Assembly (NCBI GenBank): GCA_027036095.1
Contig: JALVTA010000024.1
Coordinates: 1-12,728 of the forward strand
Reading direction: 5' to 3'
Origin: Thiotrichales bacterium
GTDB taxonomy: Bacteria > Pseudomonadota > Gammaproteobacteria > Thiomicrospirales > Thiomicrospiraceae
DNA length: 12,728 bases
Shown here: positions 1 to 5,870 of the stretch, one piece after another
Numbering within the stretch: position 1 is the stretch's first letter
Layout of the letters: every line of letters starts with the position of its first letter
Notes under the pieces: model-generated
The model's database searches: none
Told to the model about the DNA's origin: nothing
Seen by the model: only the letters and a program-made list of their open reading frames with translations
Program-made: the position numbers and the translations under genes

Positions 1-227
1 CACCCCCTCGACCGGTTGTGAATATGGACTCGCTCGTGGCTCCGGGAAAACCGAGTCAGGCTTCTGGAGATGCTGAGCAAGGATCAGCCAAGTACTTCAC
101 GCAGCAGGAGATTTCTGCGTTCTATGCGGACGTTCGGTCAGGCAAATATCGCAAGCGACCCGAGTTGCGGCAACAGATCGAGCAGGAAATCTTCGATGCG
201 GTTAATGCGGGCAGAGTGACACCGTAA
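1..227 (+). CDS. C-terminal part of probable phage scaffolding protein (5' end outside window)
   Basis: The reading frame is open from base 3 leftwards out of the window, so this is best read as the 3' end of a longer gene. A GTG at 18 and an ATG at 24 exist, but neither has a convincing ribosome binding site. The visible end has a Gly/Ser/Gln-rich linker, then a compact charged helical tail: YFTQQEISAFYADV, a GKY..RPE motif, and a helix ending in AVNAGRV. This tail, immediately before a capsid gene, resembles the C-termini of scaffolding proteins in podoviruses, which bind coat protein during procapsid assembly and leave the head before maturation. The stop lies 21 bases before the capsid ATG. 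Position and the basic/acidic helical tail support the call; the family itself is inference, and a small stand-alone protein from 18 is the alternative. Confidence 0.6.
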   Translation, partial: PPRPVVNMDSLVAPGKPSQASGDAEQGSAKYFTQQEISAFYADVRSGKYRKRPELRQQIEQEIFDAVNAGRVTP

Positions 228-248
228 ACCCAACTCGAGAGCACTATC

Positions 249-1223
249 ATGGCTTATCCTATTGCAACAACCAAGTACGGCACAGACGTTGCCGCCAATC
301 CGGCTTATTCCGGCACCTTCATCCCGGAGCTGTGGTCCGGCAAGATGATCGAGAAGTTCTACGACGCTACCGTCGTAGGCGCCATCGCCAATACCAATTG
401 GGAAGGCGAGATCAAGAACCACGGCGATAAGGTCATCATCCGCACCAAGCCGACCATCGCCATCAACGCCTATTCGGCCGACCAGTCGCTGGTCTATGAG
501 CGCCCGAGCTCCAACATCGTCGAGCTGCTCATCGACAAAGGCTACTACTGGAACACCATCCTGGATGATGTCATGGAGGTTCAGTCCGACATCGACCAGA
601 TGAGCCTATGGGCCGAGGACGCGTCGGAGCAGATGAAGATCAAGATCGACACCGAGTGTCTGGCCTACTTCGTCACCGATGTGAACGCCGCCAACCAGGG
701 CGCCACTGCCGGTCGGATCTCCGGCAACATCAACCTGGGCGCAGCCGGCGCTCCGCTGGAGCTGTCCAAGGATGGCGCCAAAACCGGTGAGACCGACATC
801 CTGGATGCCATCATTCGCCTGGGCCAAGTCCTGGACGAGCAGAACATTCCGGAGACCGGTCGCTGGCTGATCCTGCCGGCCTGGGCCAGCGCCATGCTGA
901 AGGCTTCCGACCTGCGTCGGGCCGATGTCATGGGCGACAGCACCTCCGTGTTCCGTAATGGCAACCTGGGCATGCTGGACCGGTTCAATGTGTACTCCTC
1001 CAACCTGCTTCCCCAGTCCTCTGGTGAGGTCGGCGGTGAGGCCACGTACATCATGGCCGGCCACTCCCACGGTCTGACCTTCGCCTCGCAGCTCTCCAAA
1101 ATGGAGACCCTGCGCGGTGAGAGCACCTTCGGGCAGATCATGCGTGGTCTGCAAATCTATGGCCGCAAGGTCGTGGACAATACCGCGCTGACCTACCTGT
1201 ACGCTCGCAAGTCAACCCTGTAA
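249..1223 (+). CDS. Major capsid (coat) protein
   Basis: This 324-residue protein has the look of the HK97-fold coat proteins found in many podoviruses. The N-terminus contains a FIPELWSGKMIEKFYDATVV segment, followed by NTNWEGEI, GDKVIIRT and an ID.GYYWNTILDDVM..QSD block. A long helical stretch rich in DA.EQMKIKID follows, and a C-terminal half ends with the Y/R-rich GLQIYGRKVV...ALTYLYARK strand typical of the last beta strand. It would form the icosahedral shell around the genome. The start at 249 has only a modest GAGAG ribosome binding site (237-241), but it gives the expected N-terminus (MAYPIATT...). It sits directly after the scaffolding-like gene and is followed by a strong terminator, which fits a highly expressed capsid transcript. 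Base composition is GC-rich (36 of 60 bases in 781-840 by hand count). The role is well supported; the exact subfamily is not determined. Confidence 0.9.
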   Translation: MAYPIATTKYGTDVAANPAYSGTFIPELWSGKMIEKFYDATVVGAIANTNWEGEIKNHGDKVIIRTKPTIAINAYSADQSLVYERPSSNIVELLIDKGYYWNTILDDVMEVQSDIDQMSLWAEDASEQMKIKIDTECLAYFVTDVNAANQGATAGRISGNINLGAAGAPLELSKDGAKTGETDILDAIIRLGQVLDEQNIPETGRWLILPAWASAMLKASDLRRADVMGDSTSVFRNGNLGMLDRFNVYSSNLLPQSSGEVGGEATYIMAGHSHGLTFASQLSKMETLRGESTFGQIMRGLQIYGRKVVDNTALTYLYARKSTL

Positions 1224-1237
1224 GCAGCAGCCCTCTT

Positions 1238-1265
1238 GATGGCCCCTCACGGGGCCATCTTTTTT
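1238..1265 (+). terminator. Intrinsic terminator after the capsid gene
   Basis: A perfect 9-bp stem (GATGGCCCC pairing with GGGGCCATC) closes a 4-base TCAC loop and runs straight into six Ts (1260-1265). It starts 14 bases after the capsid stop codon. The ribosome binding site of the next gene (CAGGAG, 1266-1271) begins at the end of the T-tract, so transcripts that read through still present the site. The likely role is to end or attenuate capsid mRNA so that the connector genes downstream are made in smaller amounts. Confidence 0.87.
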
Positions 1266-1277
1266 CAGGAGATTACT

Positions 1278-1553
1278 ATGGCCCGTAGATTACTGCGCAA
1301 CACCAAGACCGGTGTTGTGTTCGCATACAACCCAATGATGGCTGAGCAGCCGAATATGGAGGAGTTCACAGAGATCGAGGCAACGTCTGTCGAGGTCGAG
1401 GCAGCGCCTGTCGAAATTGAGAAAGCTGCTCCGAAAAAGAAGGCCGCGAAAAAGAAGGCCGCGAAAAAGAAGGCTGCCCCCGAGGTAGCACCTCTGGAGG
1501 CTGACGCCGATCTCATGGCTTCACTGGGAGCCCTGGATGACCTCGATAGCTGA
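1278..1553 (+). CDS. Small acidic/Lys-Ala-repeat phage protein, unknown function
   Basis: The start is taken at 1278 rather than the in-frame ATG at 1239. It has an AGGAG site at 1267-1271 with a 6-base spacing, and the earlier ATG lies inside the terminator stem. The product is 91 residues. It begins with a conserved-looking head (MARRLLRNTKTGVVFAYNP), then has a Glu/Val-rich acidic stretch, then a block PKKKAAKKKAAKKKAA at about residues 52-67, and an acidic/hydrophobic tail (ADLMASLGALDDLD). The polylysine block looks like histone-H1-type low-complexity DNA-binding tails. Position between capsid and connector genes suggests a head-associated or head-completion role, but no family was recognised. 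The gene end overlaps the next gene by 17 bases. The AAAAAG runs could tempt a frameshift reading, but the frame is plainly continued by an ordinary stop. Confidence 0.72.
   Translation: MARRLLRNTKTGVVFAYNPMMAEQPNMEEFTEIEATSVEVEAAPVEIEKAAPKKKAAKKKAAKKKAAPEVAPLEADADLMASLGALDDLDS
1433..1477 (+). repeat. Three tandem 15-bp repeats encoding KKKAA units
   Basis: Copies of GAAAAAGAAGGCCGC lie at 1433-1447, 1448-1462 and 1463-1477; the third differs by one base (C to T at 1475). Being a multiple of three, copy-number change would lengthen or shorten the Lys/Ala block without breaking the frame. Near-identity of the copies points to recent slippage or duplication. Confidence 0.8.
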
Positions 1554-1878
1554 TGTTGTCAACGTCGCGCGTGACCTGCTCCAGGATACATTGGAGCCCT
1601 ATCGCCACGACGACACCAAGCTGGTGCGGTATGTAAACTTCGCGCTGGCTGAAGCTCAGCGTGTGCGTCCTGACCTGTTCATTGGGTTGGACCATACGCT
1701 TCCCGATATCGACCCATCGGACCTTTCGGTGGAGTTCCCCCTACACTCCATGTACGCCCCACATGTGGCGATCTACATCGCCGGTATGGTAGAGTTGTCC
1801 GATGACGAATTCTCCACGGATGGCCGCGCTGTAGCGCTGCTGTCACGATTCACTGCGGGGCTGAAGGGAAATGCTTGA
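1537..1878 (+). CDS. Head-tail connector/adaptor-like protein (small)
   Basis: This 113-residue protein begins inside the preceding gene; GGGAG at 1526-1530 gives a 6-base spacing to the ATG. The N-terminal half reads IADVVNVARDLLQDTL, then a stretch with RYVNFALAEAQRVRPDLF. That pattern (helix, then 'Y.N.A..E..R.RPD') matches small phage proteins annotated as DUF6682-like or adaptor-like, which occur right after capsid genes in podoviruses. The second half is short strands and a helix (HVAIYIAGMVELSDDEFS). The likely role is a component of the neck that links portal and tail, as for T7 gp11 or P22 gp4, but this is inferred from motif pattern and neighbours. It overlaps the next gene by 8 bases, implying coupled synthesis of two partner proteins. 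Confidence 0.68.
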   Translation: MTSIADVVNVARDLLQDTLEPYRHDDTKLVRYVNFALAEAQRVRPDLFIGLDHTLPDIDPSDLSVEFPLHSMYAPHVAIYIAGMVELSDDEFSTDGRAVALLSRFTAGLKGNA

Positions 1879-2473
1879 TATTGCCGAATGGCTCGACGAG
1901 CTGCGCACCCTGACACAGGGCGCCGATGATAACCTGCTGAAGCAGCAGCTCCGCCTCACGGTGCGAGATTTCGCCCGCCGAAGTGTAACCTGGCGGAAGG
2001 AATATGCGGATGTGAACGTGCGCGCCGGCAGGTCGCGATATGACTTTTCTCGTATTCAAGGCGGTATTGCGCACATCGTCCATAGTGTCATGCTCTCCGC
2101 CCGGCCCATACCGTTGTACGATAACCGCCCTGTAACAGGCGCCACAGGGCGTTTCGCCTATGTGGCAGCGCCTGGCATTATCCATTTGAACCCTGAGCCT
2201 ACAGAGGACATCACGGACGGGCTGAGCGTTGTTGTGAGCTACATCCCCACCGGCGACAAGGTGCCGGATGAGTTCGTGAACATGTGGTATGACGCCATCG
2301 CAGCAGGGGCTGCGGCCCGTCTCAGGGCCATCCCGGATCGACCGTTCACAAGTTACCCGCTGGCGCAGTTCGACGCCAGGCGGTACCGCGCGCTCGTGGC
2401 TGAAGCACGGATCGATGCAAACGCGCGGTTCTCCAAGGCCGAGACTGGATGGGCATACCCTCGGTGGGCATAA
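1871..2473 (+). CDS. Podovirus neck/tail adaptor-like structural protein
   Basis: This 200-residue protein has no signal peptide or membrane segment. The N-terminus is helical (WLDELRTLTQGADDNLLKQQ). A beta-rich middle follows, with RYDF, AHIVHSV and GIIHLNPEP. The C-terminal helical part has a WYDAIAAGAAARL helix followed by a Pro-rich turn, and later YRALVAEARIDANARF. This last pattern (helix of small residues, 'P.RP.TS...A', then an R/A-rich helix, then a W near the end) recurs in proteins placed after the capsid in BPP-1-type and related podoviruses, where they are virion or adaptor proteins. The ATG overlaps the stop of the upstream gene; AAGGG at 1864-1868 is unusually close, so translation is probably coupled. 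The exact position in the neck or tail cannot be decided from sequence. Confidence 0.72.
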   Translation: MLDIAEWLDELRTLTQGADDNLLKQQLRLTVRDFARRSVTWRKEYADVNVRAGRSRYDFSRIQGGIAHIVHSVMLSARPIPLYDNRPVTGATGRFAYVAAPGIIHLNPEPTEDITDGLSVVVSYIPTGDKVPDEFVNMWYDAIAAGAAARLRAIPDRPFTSYPLAQFDARRYRALVAEARIDANARFSKAETGWAYPRWA

Positions 2474-2695
2474 ATGGCGATCAACGAGCGAGGTATCAAT
2501 GAGGTAGCCATCAACGCCGGCGACGAAACGGTGGCGCCTTTGCAGGATGCTACTGACTTCGTGGTTGTACCGCCACGGATCTCCTCGATAACAGTACCAC
2601 AGCGTACCTCCGCTGCCACCATGCCGCGCAAATTGAGATCGGCAATGGTACAATCCTATAATCGAACAGTGGTGGTTTATCATGCTTCTGGCTGA
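2474..2695 (+). CDS. Small phage protein with INEVAINAG N-terminus, unknown function
   Basis: The ATG directly follows the TAA of the previous gene with no spacer. The 73-residue product opens with MAINERGINEVAINAGD, an N-terminal pattern (INE..LNAG) shared by many small or tail-associated phage proteins. It then has a Thr/Val/Pro-rich middle and a basic end (PRKLRSAMVQSYNRTVVVYHASG). There are no membrane segments. The last third of the gene also holds a promoter-like sequence (2633-2662), and the end overlaps the next gene by 14 bases. A tail or virion-associated role is plausible from context. No function can be assigned. Confidence 0.62.
   Translation: MAINERGINEVAINAGDETVAPLQDATDFVVVPPRISSITVPQRTSAATMPRKLRSAMVQSYNRTVVVYHASG
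2633..2662 (+). promoter_or_regulatory. Sigma70-like promoter candidate before the first fiber module
   Basis: TTGAGA (2633-2638, five of six matches to TTGACA) and a perfect TATAAT (2657-2662) are separated by 18 bases. A second possible extended -10 (TGG TACAAT) lies at 2646-2654. Transcription would start about ten bases before the ATG at 2682 and serve the adaptor, fiber and downstream genes. It is embedded in coding sequence, so chance is possible; no transcript data are available. Confidence 0.42.
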
Positions 2696-2978
2696 ATTTG
2701 AACAAGGCGCGAATGACTATCTCCAGTACGAGATAGACTACTCCCAATGGGTCCAGGCCGGCGAAGTACTGACGGCCTCTACTGCAACTGTGCAGGACAA
2801 CACCACGACGCCCCTGCAGGTGTCTACCCTGCTCGATGTATCCGCCTCCAAAGTCAATCTGATCGTCCACGGTGGAGAGCCCGGCGCCTATTACAATATC
2901 CTGCTCCTGACTTCCACTGATACCCCACAAACTCAGGAAGATTGCATCTCCATGTATATCCGTGAGGCGTGCGCATGA
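2682..2978 (+). CDS. Phage fiber-tail adaptor-like protein
   Basis: This 98-residue, mostly beta-strand protein has the layout of small phage fiber-tail adaptor proteins. An early 'Y.IDYSQWVQAGEVL' block is followed by an alternating strand region, then VNLIVHGGEPGAYYNILLL..TSTDT, and a closing strand (DCISMYIREA). In that family the 'D/Y-W-L-x-G-D' start, the 'GG..G..Y.I' turn and the 'TS..G' strand make an Ig-like fold that bridges the tail and the fiber N-terminus. The gene lies immediately upstream of, and overlaps by four bases (ATGA), a fiber gene, which is exactly where such an adaptor would be needed. Its ribosome binding site is weak (GGTGG), so it may depend on the upstream frame or on the internal promoter candidate. 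The family call is by pattern, not by search. Confidence 0.68.
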   Translation: MLLAEFEQGANDYLQYEIDYSQWVQAGEVLTASTATVQDNTTTPLQVSTLLDVSASKVNLIVHGGEPGAYYNILLLTSTDTPQTQEDCISMYIREACA

Positions 2979-4891
2979 TCCAGTTTGCCAACAACTTCCG
3001 CGCATCGCTAACCAGCTCTATCTCAACTACGGATACGACTATTGGTCTTACCACGACTTCTGGGCTTCCGACTCTCACGACTGCCAGCCCCCTCTATATG
3101 ACGTTAGAAACCTCTGACCAACTCACGCAAGAGATTATCCGCGTGGAAGAAGTCATTGGTAATACAATCACTGTTACTAGAGGGCTTGATGGGACTTCAC
3201 CTTTTGCGTTCCCAATGGGATCTGTAGCAGAGGTCAGACTCCCTAATATAGCCTTACAGGAGTTCGTACAGAAAAACAGCGACCAAGTTATATCAGGCAA
3301 TCTGTTACTATCAGGTGGGACAGACTCACATATAGCTATAGGTAAGCAGTCTACCCGCGTAGTTGGCGGGGGACATCTCGTAGGGATCGCAACTGATGTT
3401 GAATTTTGGCGCTGTGATTATGATGCCGATAGGTTCACCGTAAGCAGATTGCTGCGCGCAAATGCTGGCATCTATGCAGTGGAGGATATAACCTCTACGC
3501 ACCAACTAACTATAGATGCTCGTGGACAGGCTTCTTCTGCTACCGAGCTCAATTTCTATAACGACTATGCTGGCGCGGGCGGCGCGTGGGATATCGTCAC
3601 GTTGGATTCTGACGGTTCGATGCAGATCCGCTCATTCACGGACAATACTGCTTCGGCGATAAATAAAAGCATCAGGATTGACGCAACTGGGTCAATAACC
3701 CTGCCAGATGGCGCAGCTTTTGAGCTTAATAAATCTACCGATAATTCAAGGATGCGACTTGGTATTGCCGCCGGCGGTAGGTTTTATATTGCCCCCTACG
3801 ATGAGGCAGATTATCAGTGGCAGCGAGAATTTGGTTACGATAATTCCCTCAATGCTTGGTATTGCGACACCGAATTTTATCCCACTAAAAACATCAGGAT
3901 ACAGGGCACAAGCACGGGCACAGCCAATAGTTCTTGGCTTGGGTTCTATCAATCTGACAGGACGACTCGCGATGCCTATATAGGAATAGGCAGCACATCG
4001 TCCTACGACCTGTATCTGCACCAGGAGCACCTTGGTGCCAATACGGTCATCCGTGGGTACAACTCCGCGGGTACTTTACGTAATACAGGTGTGTTTGGTG
4101 GAGATAATGCCCAGGCTTGGCTCTACTACGATGGCACCTTGCGATTCAACACCACGAGCATTGGTACATACACTTCTGGAACAGCTGCCATATCTTCTAC
4201 AGTAGCGCATGTAGGATATCACCAGCAATACGATTATGACGATGGCTACGGATCTGCGAATTACCTTCGTTCCTATCTTCGCGACGGCATTTATTACACC
4301 TACGGTGCTGGTAATGCTATGGATTGGACCCACCGTCTGCAGAAAGGTAATCTCCATGTCGGGTATGGTAAGACCTCCGGAAGTACTTACCTGACGATTG
4401 AGGCAGATACCGATAACAACGACGAAGCCGATCACCCAATCCTGGACTTCAAACAGGATGGCGGCGCCGTGCAGTGGAGGATATCGGTCGGTGGTAGCGA
4501 TGGCAACGGGCTTGTAATCCGTAATGTAATAGGTTCTAACAGGCTCGTAGAGTTCTGGAATCAAGCATCAACCTCCCGCACGATTTATCTGGATACTGAG
4601 GGTGGAACTGGCACTGCTTCTGACTGGATCGCGACATCTGATCGCAGGATCAAGAGCAACATCGAGCGCATTGACCGTGCCCTGCAGCGCCTGAGCGCCG
4701 TCACAGGCTGCACCTTCAACAAGGATGGCGCAGACCATCGCATGGCTGGTGTCATCGCCCAGGATGTCGAGGAAGCCTTGCCAGAAGCAGTCGTTGACGG
4801 TAAGGTGAAGGCTGTATCCGCACAGGCCATGATCGGACTGTTGGTCGAGGCTGTGAAGGAGCTTGAGCAACGAGTAGAGGCACTGCAATGA
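2975..4891 (+). CDS. Long tail fiber with C-terminal S74 self-cleaving chaperone
   Basis: The ATG at 2975 (GAGG at 2964-2967, ATGA overlap with the upstream stop) is preferred over a GTG at 2969; the product is 638 residues. Residues 1 to about 105 form an attachment module with 'TVTRGLDGTSPF' and 'GSVAEVRLPNIALQEFVQ'. Residues about 105-545 are a Tyr/Gly/Ser/Asn-rich, beta-structured shaft and receptor-binding part with no enzyme motif seen. Residues about 555-638 are an intramolecular chaperone of the Peptidase_S74/endosialidase type, SDRRIKSNI..., with Ser555 and Lys560 at the same 5-residue spacing as the self-cleavage pair of endosialidase. It then has AGVIAQDVEEALPEAV and a C-terminal coiled coil (LLVEAVKELEQRVEAL). 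The chaperone folds the trimer and is then cut off. The shaft is AT-richer and uses ATA and AGA/AGG codons more than its neighbours, suggesting exchange. Receptor unknown. Confidence 0.9.
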   Translation: MIQFANNFRASLTSSISTTDTTIGLTTTSGLPTLTTASPLYMTLETSDQLTQEIIRVEEVIGNTITVTRGLDGTSPFAFPMGSVAEVRLPNIALQEFVQKNSDQVISGNLLLSGGTDSHIAIGKQSTRVVGGGHLVGIATDVEFWRCDYDADRFTVSRLLRANAGIYAVEDITSTHQLTIDARGQASSATELNFYNDYAGAGGAWDIVTLDSDGSMQIRSFTDNTASAINKSIRIDATGSITLPDGAAFELNKSTDNSRMRLGIAAGGRFYIAPYDEADYQWQREFGYDNSLNAWYCDTEFYPTKNIRIQGTSTGTANSSWLGFYQSDRTTRDAYIGIGSTSSYDLYLHQEHLGANTVIRGYNSAGTLRNTGVFGGDNAQAWLYYDGTLRFNTTSIGTYTSGTAAISSTVAHVGYHQQYDYDDGYGSANYLRSYLRDGIYYTYGAGNAMDWTHRLQKGNLHVGYGKTSGSTYLTIEADTDNNDEADHPILDFKQDGGAVQWRISVGGSDGNGLVIRNVIGSNRLVEFWNQASTSRTIYLDTEGGTGTASDWIATSDRRIKSNIERIDRALQRLSAVTGCTFNKDGADHRMAGVIAQDVEEALPEAVVDGKVKAVSAQAMIGLLVEAVKELEQRVEALQ

Positions 4892-5475
4892 CCCTGCAGA
4901 CATCCGGGAACATTTCACTGACCGATCTACAGGGCGAGTTCGGAGGAACGCCCCCGCTCAACCTGACGGACTACTACGCAGGCGGCGGGCTTGTTCCGGC
5001 CGGTGCGACCGACGGCTCAGGCAACCCGATCCCGTCCAGCGGGACGATAAAGCTGACGGATTTTTACGGGGCATCAAATATCACGATCTCGCTGTCTGAC
5101 CATAGCATTACTGACGTTGGGCAAAGTTATGCGGAGTCTGGTTTCTCATTAACTAATTCTGGCGAAGCCACGGGGTATGCTCTAACATCAAATAACAATT
5201 ATTCGTATTCTCCTGAGTGGGCATCTGACCAACCAAATACCGCGGGCGCAGATTATGAATGCCGCGCAACATTGCAGAGTGGTACGATTTCCGGGACCAT
5301 GGATACTTGGCTGCTGCTATCTACCACTCGCCAGTGGATCGTAACTGCGTCGGCGTCTTCAGGACAGATAAATAATAATTCAGGATCTTTTTTACTAGAG
5401 ATCCGCGATGCATCGACCCAGACAGTGCTTACTTCAGCCACTATCTCACTATCAGCATTGGCTGACAATTCATAG
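4888..5475 (+). CDS. Tail-associated protein with conserved N-module and Ig-like C-terminal domain
   Basis: The ATGA overlap with the fiber stop and GAGG at 4877-4880 support this start; the product is 195 residues. Residues 1 to about 64 contain ISLTDLQGEFGG, LNLTDYYAGGGLVP, IPSSGTIKLTDFYGAS. This module is found repeatedly at the start of phage structural proteins. The rest is a strand-rich, Ser/Thr/Asn-rich domain with a 'YECRATLQSGT...TWLLLSTTRQW' segment and an 'FLLEIRDASTQTVLTSATISL' strand pair. That pattern recurs in tail and prophage proteins with Ig/fibronectin-like folds. It probably decorates the tail or fiber, or helps adsorption to host surface sugars. Composition changes from GC-rich to AT-rich at about 5080 (27 of 60 GC in 5161-5220 by hand count), just after the conserved module, so the second half looks swapped in. 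No catalytic motif was seen. Confidence 0.75.
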   Translation: MTLQTSGNISLTDLQGEFGGTPPLNLTDYYAGGGLVPAGATDGSGNPIPSSGTIKLTDFYGASNITISLSDHSITDVGQSYAESGFSLTNSGEATGYALTSNNNYSYSPEWASDQPNTAGADYECRATLQSGTISGTMDTWLLLSTTRQWIVTASASSGQINNNSGSFLLEIRDASTQTVLTSATISLSALADNS

Positions 5476-5484
5476 GAGTTTAAC

Positions 5485-5625
5485 ATGAACCTCGAATACA
5501 TCGGAATTGGCATCATCGTTATCGCGGCAATCTATGTCCTGACGCGGAAGAAGAAAACCACCGTGTCAGGTGGATCAGGTGGGCGGAATACACCCGGCAC
5601 CCGCGATGACAAGGAGCTGAAATGA
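5485..5625 (+). CDS. 46-residue single-TM protein with Gly/Ser tail
   Basis: The start is supported by AGGAG at 5474-5478 with a 6-base spacing. Residues about 5-20 form one hydrophobic helix (IGIGIIVIAAIYVLT), followed by RKKK, which predicts N-out/C-in by the positive-inside rule. The tail is flexible (SGGSGG, then charged, ending DDKELK). It opens the lysis-gene cluster and overlaps the next gene by four bases (ATGA). It could be a pinholin, an antiholin or a small inner-membrane virion-associated peptide. Similar 'short TM + RKK + Gly/Ser' micro-proteins occur near phage fibers and lysins, but no function is established here. Confidence 0.62.
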   Translation: MNLEYIGIGIIVIAAIYVLTRKKKTTVSGGSGGRNTPGTRDDKELK

Positions 5626-5705
5626 GCGTTTTCATCCTCGCCATGGTGATTATCATTGCCATGGAAATTATCGACTACCTACTCAAAAAGCACCGGAGAC
5701 ATTGA
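5622..5705 (+). CDS. 27-residue single-TM micro-protein
   Basis: The start codon overlaps the previous stop (ATGA) and is preceded by a strong AAGGAG (5611-5616) at a 5-base spacing. The whole peptide is one hydrophobic helix with a basic end: MSVFILAMVIIIAMEII then DYLLKKHRRH. The length and topology resemble very small phage membrane peptides or one-TM holins. Its neighbours are a TM protein and an endolysin module. The good ribosome site and tight packing argue for real translation; the tiny size keeps confidence moderate. Confidence 0.52.
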   Translation: MSVFILAMVIIIAMEIIDYLLKKHRRH

Positions 5706-5870
5706 ATGGCACTCTCATCTGACACCGTCAACAACATCATCAATTTCATGCGCCGTGACGTGAAGGCGAACGGCGATGAGGCGTATATCTACGTGCGCTG
5801 CATGGAAGAATTGAAGAGCATGTTGACTCAGCCGGAGCAGACCAATGAGTCTGAGGACGAAGCAGAGTAA
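5706..5870 (+). CDS. 54-residue soluble protein before the endolysin, unknown function
   Basis: The ATG directly follows the previous stop; GGAG at 5695-5698 gives a 7-base spacing. The product has an amphipathic helical N-terminal half (TVNNIINFMRRDVKANGDEAYIYVRCMEELKSML) and a strongly acidic disordered tail (NESEDEAE). It has one cysteine (Cys32) and no membrane segment. It overlaps the endolysin start by 26 bases, and the endolysin ribosome site lies within it, so its translation probably sets endolysin output. Roles such as lysis regulator, small virion component or coupling leader are all open. Confidence 0.58.
   Translation: MALSSDTVNNIINFMRRDVKANGDEAYIYVRCMEELKSMLTQPEQTNESEDEAE

Noticed and set aside
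606..1154. 182-codon minus-strand frame in the capsid gene
   Set aside because: Antisense shadow of the capsid gene; Gly/Val/His-rich product with no domain pattern and no ribosome site needed to explain the region.
1236..1277. Upstream in-frame start for the Lys/Ala-repeat protein
   Set aside because: The ATG lies in the terminator stem without a ribosome site; 1278 has AGGAG at ideal spacing.
1433..1477. AAAAAG runs as a programmed frameshift site
   Set aside because: The heptamer is G AAA AAG rather than A AAA AAG, no useful extended product in another frame is evident, and podovirus-type tails do not need the tail-assembly frameshift.
1850..2683. 277-codon open frame on the minus strand
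   Set aside because: It lies opposite two well-packed plus-strand genes with ribosome sites and recognisable patterns. Its product (many His/Cys/Arg) looks like an antisense shadow of GC-rich coding.
2969..2974. GTG start of the long fiber two codons upstream
   Set aside because: The ATG at 2975 has the typical ATGA overlap and a better-spaced GAGG.
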